Of a DNA stretch of 60,594 bases, positions 10,413-18,952 are shown piece by piece (positions within the stretch are counted from its first letter, which is position 1; each line of letters starts with the position of its first letter). A program made the position numbers and the translations under genes. The notes under the pieces were generated by a model. That model was not told the origin of the DNA. It saw only the letters and a program-made list of their open reading frames with translations, and searched no databases. This DNA comes from an uncultured Lachnospiraceae bacterium (GTDB lineage: Bacteria > Bacillota > Clostridia > Lachnospirales > Lachnospiraceae): NCBI GenBank assembly GCA_902800325.1, contig CADCDW010000004.1, positions 1-60,594 of the forward strand. Reading direction: 5' to 3'.

Positions 10413-11693
10413 ATGGAAGATAAAAAGATAAAAAAGCCTGAGCTTTTGATACCGGCAGGAGGTATGGATACACTTAAGGTTGCCATGGATTACGGAGCTG
10501 ATGCCGTATATATGGGAGGACAGAAGTTTGGACTTAGAGCCAAAGCTGATAATTTTTCGATTGAAGAGATGAAAGAAGCGGTAAGATATGTACATTCCTT
10601 TGGAAAAAAAGTATATGTTACCGTAAATATATTTGCGCATAATGACGACATAGAGGGTGTCAGGGAATACTTTGAAACCCTTCACAATGAGGAACTTGAT
10701 GTGGGTGACACGGCTATAGATGCGCTTCTTATATCGGACTTTGGTATATTTATGCTTGCAAAAGAGATATTACCGGATATAGATATACATATAAGTACAC
10801 AGGCTAACAATACCAATTATATGACATATAACTTCTGGTATAAACAGGGCGCTAAAAGAGTGGTTGCCGCAAGAGAGCTTTCACTCAACGAGCTAAAAAA
10901 AATACGCGATAATATACCTTCTGATATGGAGATAGAAGCGTTTATGCATGGAGCCATGTGCATATCATATTCGGGTAGATGTCTTTTGTCCAGCTATTTT
11001 ACCGGGCGAGATGCCAATAAAGGAGCATGTACGCATCCGTGCAGATGGAAGTATGCGGTTGTTGAAGAAAAAAGACCGGGCGAGTATCTGCCGGTTGAGG
11101 AAGATGAAAGAGGGACATATATATTCAATTCCAAGGATTTGTGCATGATAGAGTATATTCCGGAGATGATAGCTGCGGGAATAGATTCGTTTAAGGTGGA
11201 AGGTCGTATGAAAACGGCGCTTTATGTCGCTGCGGTTACAAGAACCTATAGAAGAGCCATAGACGATTATTTTGAATCCGAAGAATTATACAGAGCCAAT
11301 ATGGATTATTACAAGAAAGAAATAGCTGCCTGCACTTACAGACAGTTTACGACAGGTTTTTATTTTCACAAGCCTGATGAAAATACACAGATTTATGACA
11401 ACAACACCTATGTCAACAACTATGTATATTTAGGCTGCATAGAAGAAATTACAGACAGTAGCGAAAATGATAAGCTTGTCACCATTCATCAGAAGAATAA
11501 GTTTACTGTCGGTGAAAAGGTAAGCGTTATGGCTTTTGATGGAACCAACATAGAAGTTACAGTAGAAGAAATATTTGATGAGAAGATGAATCCTATGGAA
11601 TCAGCTCCTCATCCGAAACAATTTCTTTATATCAAATTTGACAACATAAACGGTATTAAACCGGGCATGGTCATAAGAGTAAAGCGCCTCTAA
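10413..11693 (+). CDS. trhP: U32 family protein, probable tRNA U34 hydroxylase TrhP
   Basis: This 426-residue member of peptidase family U32 starts with ELLIPAGGMDTLKVAMDYGADAVYMGG. The family signature around residues 165-175 is EAFMHGAMCISYSGRCLLS, followed by cysteines in GACTHPCRW; conserved Cys residues bind an iron-sulfur cluster in studied members. The domain around SFKVEGRMKT is also present. In E. coli and Bacillus such proteins use prephenate-dependent chemistry to make 5-hydroxyuridine at tRNA position 34. Co-location with trmR fits that pathway better than protease activity. The stop codon lies inside a terminator stem and the gene overlaps sigK tail-to-tail by 23 bases. Confidence 0.85.
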   Translation: MEDKKIKKPELLIPAGGMDTLKVAMDYGADAVYMGGQKFGLRAKADNFSIEEMKEAVRYVHSFGKKVYVTVNIFAHNDDIEGVREYFETLHNEELDVGDTAIDALLISDFGIFMLAKEILPDIDIHISTQANNTNYMTYNFWYKQGAKRVVAARELSLNELKKIRDNIPSDMEIEAFMHGAMCISYSGRCLLSSYFTGRDANKGACTHPCRWKYAVVEEKRPGEYLPVEEDERGTYIFNSKDLCMIEYIPEMIAAGIDSFKVEGRMKTALYVAAVTRTYRRAIDDYFESEELYRANMDYYKKEIAACTYRQFTTGFYFHKPDENTQIYDNNTYVNNYVYLGCIEEITDSSENDKLVTIHQKNKFTVGEKVSVMAFDGTNIEVTVEEIFDEKMNPMESAPHPKQFLYIKFDNINGIKPGMVIRVKRL

Positions 11694-12363
11694 GTTTTAG
11701 AAGCGCTTTTTTCTCTATACGTGAAACGTATGAGCGGGATATACCAAGCTTTTTAGCGACTTCTTTTTGAGTTAGTTCATCATTGCCGTTTAGACCGTAT
11801 CGCATATTGATTATCTCCTGTTCGCGTTTATCCAAAACCTTATTGAAAATCTTTGATACATAGCTTAAATTATCGTTATGAATTATGTCGATTAACACAT
11901 TTTCATCATCATTTTTTATAATATCCATAAGGCTTATTTCGTTACCTTCCTTATCAGTGCCGATTGGCTCGTATAAAGATATTTCCCTTGCTTCTTTACG
12001 CTCCTGCCTTAGTCTCATAAGCAGTTCGTTTTCTATACATCTTGATGCATATGTTGCCAACCGGTTCCCTTTGTCTATGTCATATGTGTTAACTGCTTTT
12101 ATAAGTCCTATAGTCCCAATAGAGATTAGGTCTTCTGTGTTTCTTTCAGCTGCCTGATACTTTTTAACTATATGAGCGACCAGTCTCAGATTATATTCCA
12201 CAAGCGTATTTCTGGCTTCAATATCTCCCTGTTTGCTTAAAAGAAGATAATGACGTTCTTCATCCTGTGATAGGGGATGTTTAAAAGTATCCAAATTATA
12301 CGCCCTCATAAAATCCCTGTTTATATATGATATGAATTTTTGGAGGAAAAGTGCTTTTCCCAT
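11671..12363 (-). CDS. sigK: Sporulation sigma factor, SigK-like
   Basis: This is a 230-residue sigma-70 family protein. Region 2 reads NLRLVAHIVKKYQ, then DLISIGTIGLIKAVNTYDIDKG and ATYASRCIENELLM, the pattern shared by the mother-cell factors SigE and SigK. Region 4 ends with LTQKEVAKKLGISRSYVSRIEKKAL. Absence of a long membrane-bound pro-sequence, together with LSQDEERHYLLL at the N-terminus, favours SigK over SigE. It would direct late mother-cell gene expression. Intact coding in one frame shows no skin-element interruption. No convincing ribosome site precedes the first ATG, so the start could also be the in-frame ATG 18 codons downstream. It converges on and overlaps the U32 gene. Confidence 0.85.
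   Translation of the reverse strand: MGKALFLQKFISYINRDFMRAYNLDTFKHPLSQDEERHYLLLSKQGDIEARNTLVEYNLRLVAHIVKKYQAAERNTEDLISIGTIGLIKAVNTYDIDKGNRLATYASRCIENELLMRLRQERKEAREISLYEPIGTDKEGNEISLMDIIKNDDENVLIDIIHNDNLSYVSKIFNKVLDKREQEIINMRYGLNGNDELTQKEVAKKLGISRSYVSRIEKKALLKLRGALLL
11681..11713. terminator. Terminator embedded in two overlapping 3' ends
   Basis: Left arm 11681-11693 pairs with right arm 11697-11709 (one mismatch) and is followed by T residues on the plus strand. The left arm contains the U32 gene stop codon, and the entire hairpin is within the 3' coding part of sigK on the other strand. Confidence 0.75.
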
Positions 12364-12372
12364 TTAAAAATG

Positions 12373-12401
12373 TTGAATATAAAATAATAATAAGGTAAAA
12401 T
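12373..12401 (+). promoter_or_regulatory. Candidate SigA-type promoter of the CPBP gene
   Basis: TTGAAT (12373-12378) is 17 bases from TAAAAT (12396-12401), 50 bases before the CPBP start. Confidence 0.45.
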
Positions 12402-12451
12402 GGGTATTGTATAATAAATTTTGATTGGAATTATGACAATAAGGGACATGT

Positions 12452-13135
12452 ATGAGTATTGATTTGAAAAAAGACATTAAAATGAATGAATTGGTTGAGG
12501 GCTGGGATAAGAAAAAGGAACTTATTATGCTTGTTGGGTTTACGTATTTATGTACATACATATACGGAAGGCATCTTGATTATATTTGGAACATGAATTT
12601 ATATAGATTTCTCAAGGCTCTGATTAAAATATTAACAATGCTGCCGGCTCTTTTTTATCTCATAAAGAAGAAATATAATTTTAAAAAATTATTAATTATA
12701 AGGAGCGGTTGGGAAATAGTGATTGGCATAATAATCGCACTATTTATTACATCTGTGCTTACTACTATATGTGTTCTTCAGGGTGGAGAACTTAATTTTT
12801 CGATAAGCATAGGTAACGCTGTCTATTTGATTTTTCATTATTTTATAATAGTTGCACTTCGCGAAGAATTTATATTTCGGATAGCCATCATGTCATGTGT
12901 GGAAGATAATTTAAAAAAGCATAAAGCTTTAGCTCCGGTAATTACAGCGTTAATCTTCAGTATATGGCATATCTTTAATGGAACTATTATACAGGTAGTT
13001 ATAACTTTTTTTTCCGGACTAATCTTTGGATGCACACTATATTTTGTAAAGAAATGTAGCTTTGTTTCTGAAGTTATAGGTCATGGATTGTATGATTTTA
13101 TGGTCGTGTATATGAATGTGATTATTGATTTTTGA
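12452..13135 (+). CDS. CPBP family intramembrane metalloprotease
   Basis: This 227-residue membrane protein has about six hydrophobic helices and all three CPBP/Abi (type II CAAX protease-like) motifs. The glutamate pair is in ALREEFIFR (about residues 132-140), the first His is in FSIWHIF (about residue 172), and the second His is in GHGLYDF near the C-terminus. These residues form the metal-dependent active site in the membrane. Members process prenylated or other membrane proteins or give immunity to bacteriocins. The substrate is unknown here and no bacteriocin gene is adjacent. It is divergent from sigK and appears to be a single-gene unit before the pilus locus. Confidence 0.85.
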   Translation: MSIDLKKDIKMNELVEGWDKKKELIMLVGFTYLCTYIYGRHLDYIWNMNLYRFLKALIKILTMLPALFYLIKKKYNFKKLLIIRSGWEIVIGIIIALFITSVLTTICVLQGGELNFSISIGNAVYLIFHYFIIVALREEFIFRIAIMSCVEDNLKKHKALAPVITALIFSIWHIFNGTIIQVVITFFSGLIFGCTLYFVKKCSFVSEVIGHGLYDFMVVYMNVIIDF

Positions 13136-13153
13136 AGGTGAAATATTTTCTTC

Positions 13154-13182
13154 TTTTCAATAAACAACTTGTGTGATATAAT
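13154..13182 (+). promoter_or_regulatory. SigA-type promoter of the type IV pilus locus
   Basis: TTTTCA (13154-13159), 17 bases, then TATAAT (13177-13182) preceded by TG (extended -10). It lies 40 bases upstream of pilB. Confidence 0.6.
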
Positions 13183-13221
13183 ACGTTTAGCTAACTATAC
13201 TAATATGAGAGGGGTCTTGTA

Positions 13222-14940
13222 ATGCGCTTAAGTAGTGGAAGAAAAAAGATTCGTATAGGCGACTTGCTTGTTGAAGCCGGAGCGATAACTTCGGACGAGC
13301 TGGAAGAAGCTATTGCCTATCAAAAAGAAAATGGGGGTAAGCTTGGTACTGTTCTTGTAAATCAGGGATTTATAAGCCAGGAACTTCTTATAACAGTACT
13401 TACTACTCAGATGGGTATAGATTTCATAGAGCTTAAAGCATGTAAGCTGGATGATGATATACTTAAATTAGTTCCGGAAAATCTTGTAAACAAATATAAG
13501 GCTATTCCGATAGGTTATGATGAGAATAATCCTAATATATTAAAGGTTGCCATGGTAGATCCTATGGATCTTAATGCTATAGACGATATCGGTATAGCAA
13601 CCAATACCCAGGTTGAGCCTATGCTTGCTATGGAAGAAGATATGAATGAAACCATAGGTAAGTATTTTGGTAATGCACAGGCTATGGAAGCTGCAGAGCA
13701 GTATCGTAAAGAACGTGAATCAGATATGCTCTCCGAAGCCGAAGAGGAAGCATTAAATGAAGATATCGAGAATTCACCTATCGTTCTTTTAGTTAAACAG
13801 ATTATAGAGGGTGGAGTAAGACAGAGAGCTTCCGATATACATATAGAACCTCTTGAATCGAGTGTTCGTGTCAGATATCGTATAGATGGTGCTTTAAAAC
13901 AGGTTATGTCATACGATTATACACTTCTTTCGGCAATCAGTGCCCGTATCAAAATCATAGGCGGCATGGATATAGCTGAAAAGAGAAAACCTCAGGATGG
14001 TCGTATTACCATTATGGTAGACAGAAGAGAGTTCGATGTCCGTGTTTCTATTCTTCCTACCGTATATGGTGAAAAGACAGTTATGAGACTTACTTCCAAG
14101 GACGGTCTTACAAAACCTAAGAGCGCACTTGGATTCGGACCTCAGGAGCTTAAGGTGTTTGATGGTATACTTAGTAATCCGCATGGAATAATTCTTGTTA
14201 CAGGGCCTACAGGTTCGGGTAAATCAACTACACTTTATACATCTTTGAGCGAACTTAATACCGAAGATGTTAATATAATCACAGTTGAAGATCCTGTCGA
14301 GGCCAATATCGATGGAATCAACCAGGTACAGGTAAATGTTAAAGCAGAGCTTACATTTGCGGCTGCACTTCGTTCTATCCTCCGTCAGGACCCTGATATA
14401 ATAATGATAGGAGAGATTCGTGATGGCGAAACTGCGCAGATAGCCGTTCAGGCCGCTATCACAGGACACTTGGTTGTTTCCACACTCCATACTAACTCAG
14501 CGGCATCTACGGTTACGCGTATTATAGATATGGGTATTGAACCATATGTTGCCGGCGATGCGTTGGTTGGTGTAATTGCACAAAGACTTGTAAGAAGATT
14601 ATGTAATTCATGCAAGCAGCCAAGACTTGCAGAAGATGATGAAAAAATGATTTTAGGTGTAGATCCTGATGATGATACAGTAGTATATGAACCGGTAGGA
14701 TGTCCTCTTTGCGGAGATACGGGATATTCCGGTCGTATCGGTGTATATGAGATGATGCCTGTATCAAAAGAGCTTCAGGCGGTTATCGCAAGAGGTTCAA
14801 CTGCCGATGTAATAGAAAAGCAGGCTCTTTCAGAAGGTATGCTCACTCTTAAGATGGGAGCTGCAAAACATGTTTTGGCAGGTATAACATCTTTGGCTGA
14901 GATGAAGAAGATAACATATGAAACAGGTGACGAATACTAA
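13222..14940 (+). CDS. pilB: Type IV pilus assembly ATPase PilB
   Basis: This is a 572-residue GspE/PulE-family hexameric ATPase that powers pilin polymerisation. An MshEN-type N-terminal domain (residues about 5-150; the RIGDLLVEAGAITSDELEEA motif may bind cyclic di-GMP) leads to the ATPase core. Walker A GPTGSGKST is near residue 328, the Asp box is in the ITVEDPVE region, Walker B is DPDIIMIGEIRD and the His box is VVSTLHTN. Two CxxC pairs (CNSC about 461, CPLC about 494) form the zinc site typical of assembly ATPases. It heads the pilus locus, followed by pilT after a 27-base gap. Confidence 0.95.
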   Translation: MRLSSGRKKIRIGDLLVEAGAITSDELEEAIAYQKENGGKLGTVLVNQGFISQELLITVLTTQMGIDFIELKACKLDDDILKLVPENLVNKYKAIPIGYDENNPNILKVAMVDPMDLNAIDDIGIATNTQVEPMLAMEEDMNETIGKYFGNAQAMEAAEQYRKERESDMLSEAEEEALNEDIENSPIVLLVKQIIEGGVRQRASDIHIEPLESSVRVRYRIDGALKQVMSYDYTLLSAISARIKIIGGMDIAEKRKPQDGRITIMVDRREFDVRVSILPTVYGEKTVMRLTSKDGLTKPKSALGFGPQELKVFDGILSNPHGIILVTGPTGSGKSTTLYTSLSELNTEDVNIITVEDPVEANIDGINQVQVNVKAELTFAAALRSILRQDPDIIMIGEIRDGETAQIAVQAAITGHLVVSTLHTNSAASTVTRIIDMGIEPYVAGDALVGVIAQRLVRRLCNSCKQPRLAEDDEKMILGVDPDDDTVVYEPVGCPLCGDTGYSGRIGVYEMMPVSKELQAVIARGSTADVIEKQALSEGMLTLKMGAAKHVLAGITSLAEMKKITYETGDEY

Positions 14941-14967
14941 AAACTATATATAAAAGGAGACTATATA

Positions 14968-16020
14968 ATGTTAGATATGAAGGAACTGCTTGCATTTGCA
15001 GTAGAACAAAATGCATCCGACGTACATCTTGCTTGTGGTATACCTCCAAAGCTTCGTATAAACGGTAAGCTAACAGAGGTTGAGGTCCCGCCGCTTACAC
15101 CTGCTGATGCGGCAGAGGCGATTGGCTCCACCATGCACGAAAGACACAAGGCTATACTTAAGGAAAGAGGAGAGGTCGACTTTTCATTTGCTGCAGCAGA
15201 GACAGGACGTTTCCGTGTAAACGTATTTATGGACAGAGGAAATATGGCTGCTGCATACAGAAAGGTAGATACTCAGATTCCGAGACCGGATATGCTTGGT
15301 ATACCTGATTCGGTTGTACAGTTATATAAGAAGAAAAGAGGGCTCGTTCTCGTAACAGGACCTACAGGTTCAGGTAAGTCTACAACACTTGCTTCTATTA
15401 TTAATAAGGCAAATGAAAATCTTACCGATCACATCATAACACTTGAAGATCCTATCGAGTATGTACATAAACATAAAAAGTCGGTTGTTAACCAACGTGA
15501 GATTGGTATGGATACACTTAGTTATGCAAATGCTCTTAGAGCTGCGCTTCGTGAGGATCCTGATATAATCCTTGTAGGAGAGATGCGTGACCTTGAAACT
15601 ATATCAACTGCCATAACAGCGGCTGAAACCGGTCACTTGGTTTTCTCGACACTCCATACAATAGGTGCTGCATCAACTATCGACCGTATCGTCGACGTAT
15701 TCCCGCCACATCAGCAACAGCAGACAAGAATCCAGCTTTCGATGGTTCTTGAGGGAGTTATATCCCAGTCTCTTATACCGACGGCTGATGGCAATGGTCG
15801 AGTAGCTGCATTTGAGGTTATGCTTGCAAACCCTGCTATACGAAGTCTTATAAGAGAAGCAAAGACTCATCAGATACAGTCGACTATACAGACGAGCAGA
15901 CAGGCCGGTATGGTTACCATGGATGATTTCATTATGGAACTTTACAGAGGTGGCATTATTACAAGAGATAATGCACTTATCTATGCACAGGATCAGGTTG
16001 CAATGAAGAAGCAAATGTAG
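14968..16020 (+). CDS. pilT: Type IV pilus retraction ATPase PilT
   Basis: This 350-residue ATPase has PilT features: an N-terminal ELLAFAVEQNASDVHLACGIPP segment, Walker A GPTGSGKSTT near residue 131, an Asp box with TLEDPIEYVH, Walker B REDPDIILVGEMRD, a His box FSTLHTIGAA, and the PilT-specific AIRSLIREAKTHQI near the C-terminus (consensus AIRNLIREGK). It depolymerises the pilus to generate pulling force. There is no zinc motif, unlike PilB. Its presence suggests retractile pili capable of twitching. ATG 14968 follows AAAAGGAGA. Confidence 0.95.
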   Translation: MLDMKELLAFAVEQNASDVHLACGIPPKLRINGKLTEVEVPPLTPADAAEAIGSTMHERHKAILKERGEVDFSFAAAETGRFRVNVFMDRGNMAAAYRKVDTQIPRPDMLGIPDSVVQLYKKKRGLVLVTGPTGSGKSTTLASIINKANENLTDHIITLEDPIEYVHKHKKSVVNQREIGMDTLSYANALRAALREDPDIILVGEMRDLETISTAITAAETGHLVFSTLHTIGAASTIDRIVDVFPPHQQQQTRIQLSMVLEGVISQSLIPTADGNGRVAAFEVMLANPAIRSLIREAKTHQIQSTIQTSRQAGMVTMDDFIMELYRGGIITRDNALIYAQDQVAMKKQM

Positions 16021-16067
16021 CTTTTTGTGCAATATTAACAAAAAAATAAAAAATTATCTAAAATATG

Positions 16068-16096
16068 TTGAAAAAGTAGACATAATATTATATACT
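16068..16096 (+). promoter_or_regulatory. SigA-type promoter upstream of pilC
   Basis: TTGAAA (16068-16073) is 17 bases from TATACT (16091-16096), within the 140-base gap between pilT and pilC. It suggests that pilC and the major pilin can be expressed separately from the ATPases. Confidence 0.65.
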
Positions 16097-16160
16097 ACGT
16101 TTAGATACATATTGTTAATAATTTATTCATAATTTATAACAAAGGGTCGGAGGAGTAAGA

Positions 16161-17363
16161 ATGGCACAGTATATATGCAAGGTCATGGACCAAAACGGTA
16201 AGAGTAAGAGCCTGACCGTTGAAGCTGCTGGCGAGGATAAAGCCAGAGAGAAACTTAAGTCCGAAGGTTATATGATTCAGGATGTTAAGGAAAAAAGTGC
16301 TAAGGGCACTAAGAAAGGAAAGAAAGTTAAAGATAAAGATTTGGCTGTATTCTGTAAACAGTTTGTATCAGTTCTTAATGCCGGTGTTACGGTTATCACA
16401 GCTCTTGATATGATGGCTGAACAGATGGATAACAAAACTCTTCAGCAAGGATTAAGAGAAGCACAGGCTTACGTTCAAAAGGGTGGTACCCTTGCAGATG
16501 CATTCAAACTTAATCCCAAGATATTTCCACCTATACTCGTCAATATGACGGCTGCTGGTGAGATGTCGGGTAATCTTGAGGTTGCATTTGAAAGACTTAC
16601 AACACACTTTGAAAAGAATAACAAGTTAAAGTCTAAGATAAAGGGTGCTATGACATATCCTGTTATCATACTTATAGTTGTTTTGGCGGTAGTGGTTGTG
16701 CTTCTTTGTACAGTTATACCACAGTTCGCTGATATGTTTGCAGATATGGGTGCTGAACTTCCTAAGGCTACACAGATGTTGGTCAATTTGAGTAATTTTA
16801 TGGTGCATAAGTGGTACTTCGTTATTCTTATTGTTGCTGCCGTAGTGTTTGCGATAAAGTTCTTTGGGAAGACGGAAGTGGGATCTACTGTATATGCCAA
16901 CATAGCTATTAAAGCACCTCTTTTTGGAAATCTCACCATAAAATCTGCGGCTGCAAGCTTTTCTAGAACGTTGAGTACACTAATGGCTTCCGGTATACCT
17001 CTTCTTGATGCTATAGAGCAGGTTGCTAAGATGCAGAATAATAAGATTATCAGAGAAGGCCTTATGGATGCAAAGGTACAGGTCGCAAAAGGTTTACCAC
17101 TCTCTAAACCTATAAGAGATATGGAACTTTTTCCACCGATGCTTCCACAGATGATTAAGATTGGCGAAGAGACAGGTAATATAGAAGATATGATGGATAA
17201 GGTTGCTGACTACTACGAGATGGAGGTTGAAGCAGCGACCGATGCGCTTACAGCAGCTATGGAGCCTATGGTTATTGTACTTATGGCTGTAGTTGTCGGT
17301 GGTATAGTAATTGCAATATACTCACCTATGCTTGGTATGTATGACGCAATTGATAATTATTAA
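16161..17363 (+). CDS. pilC: Type IV pilus platform protein PilC
   Basis: This 400-residue GspF-family protein has two copies of the T2SSF domain (about residues 65-190 and 270-390), each starting with a helical bundle (DLAVFCKQFVSVLNAGV, and SFSRTLSTLMASGIPLLDAI in the second) and ending in membrane helices. It also carries the family segments AGEMSGNLE and IGEETGNIEDM. PilC sits in the membrane, bridges PilB/PilT to the pilin subunits and is rotated by the ATPase. The N-terminal 50 residues are Lys-rich. It has a promoter of its own and a strong GGAGGAG ribosome site. Confidence 0.94.
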   Translation: MAQYICKVMDQNGKSKSLTVEAAGEDKAREKLKSEGYMIQDVKEKSAKGTKKGKKVKDKDLAVFCKQFVSVLNAGVTVITALDMMAEQMDNKTLQQGLREAQAYVQKGGTLADAFKLNPKIFPPILVNMTAAGEMSGNLEVAFERLTTHFEKNNKLKSKIKGAMTYPVIILIVVLAVVVVLLCTVIPQFADMFADMGAELPKATQMLVNLSNFMVHKWYFVILIVAAVVFAIKFFGKTEVGSTVYANIAIKAPLFGNLTIKSAAASFSRTLSTLMASGIPLLDAIEQVAKMQNNKIIREGLMDAKVQVAKGLPLSKPIRDMELFPPMLPQMIKIGEETGNIEDMMDKVADYYEMEVEAATDALTAAMEPMVIVLMAVVVGGIVIAIYSPMLGMYDAIDNY

Positions 17364-17447
17364 GTTGGATATTCATCGTCAGGCGAGGATGACGGTATAA
17401 TATCATATATAATTTAAAATTTTTTAAAGAAAGAAGGAGAATGATTT

Positions 17448-18023
17448 ATGAAGAAAATGAACAACAAAGGTTTCTCGTTGGTTGAGCTTATCATCGTTAT
17501 AGCTATTATGGCTATACTTGCAGGTGCTATAGCTCCGGCACTTATCAGATATATTGATAAGTCAAGAAAGTCAAATGATGTAACAAGTGGTAAGGCTATT
17601 AAGACTGCTATTGAGTCAGCTATGACAGATGAAGATATTTTTGCATATTTAACTTCTGCTGCTGATGATAAAGTTGTTACAATTACTATCACTCCTGGTC
17701 AGGCAACTTCAGATGGTGAAGATAAAGAAGCAAAAGATTCAGGTGCTATCAAAATAGAAGGCGCAACTAAATCTACTGATATGCCTGATGATATTGACAC
17801 ACAGGCTAAGTCTGAGATTGGTACTAATATCGGTGAGAAGACTCCAAAGATTAAGTACAAGAAGGATAAGGCTGAGAAGTTTGTAGCTTATATTAACAAC
17901 AAGGGAACAATCTATGTATATGCAGTTACAAAGGATGGTGCTATTGAAGCTACAAAGCTTGGCGAAGATGGTAAGGGAGCATGGCAGCTCGTACCGGAAG
18001 TATCAAAGAAGTACAGCAAGTAA
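17448..18023 (+). CDS. pilA: Major type IV pilin
   Basis: This is a 191-residue class III-signal pilin. A short basic leader MKKMNNKG precedes FSLVELIIVIAIMAILAGAI. Cleavage after Gly8 and the conserved Glu at position 5 of the mature protein are classic. The rest is a soluble head rich in Lys, Asp and Thr, with no cysteine pair, so the head must be stabilised in some other way. It is probably the main pilus subunit: it is the smallest pilin-like protein in the locus, lies right after pilC, has a strong AGAAGGAGA ribosome site, and is followed by a hairpin that could set its transcript apart. Confidence 0.9.
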   Translation: MKKMNNKGFSLVELIIVIAIMAILAGAIAPALIRYIDKSRKSNDVTSGKAIKTAIESAMTDEDIFAYLTSAADDKVVTITITPGQATSDGEDKEAKDSGAIKIEGATKSTDMPDDIDTQAKSEIGTNIGEKTPKIKYKKDKAEKFVAYINNKGTIYVYAVTKDGAIEATKLGEDGKGAWQLVPEVSKKYSK

Positions 18024-18040
18024 TTTGCTCACAAAAATAA

Positions 18041-18081
18041 CAGTTATAATTCCACCTGATTCGCCAGGTGGAATTTAACTG
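18041..18081 (+). terminator. Strong hairpin after the major pilin gene, partial terminator or mRNA stabiliser
   Basis: An 11-bp perfect stem (18048-18058 with 18065-18075, six-base loop) is extended by six more base pairs (18041-18046 with 18076-18081) past a one-base bulge. There is no long T run immediately after it, so it may attenuate transcription or protect the pilin mRNA 3' end. Confidence 0.6.
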
Positions 18082-18131
18082 TATTTAAATTTATTATTTT
18101 TAATCTTTATTACTGAAAGGAAACGCCTCTT

Positions 18132-18917
18132 ATGAACATTGATGTGGATATTCTTGAAAAACTGCTTTATTCTGTAGTTTTTGGATTATATGGCATAGTG
18201 GTAGGAAGCTTCCTTAATGTTTTGATTTTACGAGTCCCTTTAAAGGAAAGTATTACCTTTGAAAGGTCTCATTGTATGAGCTGCGGTCATACACTTGCCT
18301 GGTATGATTTGCTTCCGCTGTTTAGTTTTGTTTTTTTAGGTGGAAAGTGCAGATACTGTAAAGAACACATATCGTTTCAATACCCGTTAATAGAAGGTTT
18401 AAATGGCGTTTTGTACATAGTACTTTATTTAAACAAAGGTATAACGATTGTTACGATACTTTACTGTTTGTGCAGCTCGGCTTTACTGGCTTTGAGTGTC
18501 ATAGACGCTCGCACACGGGAGATACCCGTTGGATTTAATATTTTTATATTTATTTTGGGACTGATTAGGCTTTTAACAGACTTAAGTCATTGGAGCCAGT
18601 ATGTAATCGGTTTTTTTGCGGTCAGCGGTTTTTTGTTTCTTCTTATCCTTGTTACCAAAGGAAAGGGTATGGGAGGAGGAGATATGAAACTCATGGCAGC
18701 AACCGGCTTACTATTGGGCTGGAAGCTTAATATTTTAGCATTTTTGTTGGGATGTGTGCTGGCGTCAGTTATACATCTTACGATGATGGCTATTAAGAAG
18801 GCTGACAGATATATGTCTTTTGGACCGTATCTTTCGGCAGGAATTTATATAGCAATGATATGGGGTGAACAGCTTGTAAGCTGGTACCTGAGTATGTGGG
18901 CTTTTAAGTCCTTATAA
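18132..18917 (+). CDS. pilD: Prepilin peptidase (A24 family)
   Basis: This 261-residue membrane aspartyl protease removes the leaders of the pilins encoded around it and, in many species, N-methylates them. The N-terminal domain has two CxxC pairs (CMSC, CRYC) that usually bind zinc. The two catalytic aspartates are in SVIDARTREIP (about residue 128) and in GMGGGDMKLMAATG (about residue 183). Around seven hydrophobic helices are visible. Its position directly after the major pilin supports dedication to this system. Confidence 0.94.
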   Translation: MNIDVDILEKLLYSVVFGLYGIVVGSFLNVLILRVPLKESITFERSHCMSCGHTLAWYDLLPLFSFVFLGGKCRYCKEHISFQYPLIEGLNGVLYIVLYLNKGITIVTILYCLCSSALLALSVIDARTREIPVGFNIFIFILGLIRLLTDLSHWSQYVIGFFAVSGFLFLLILVTKGKGMGGGDMKLMAATGLLLGWKLNILAFLLGCVLASVIHLTMMAIKKADRYMSFGPYLSAGIYIAMIWGEQLVSWYLSMWAFKSL

Positions 18918-18952
18918 TTAAAATCACTGATTAGCGAGGGAGGCTATAACGA

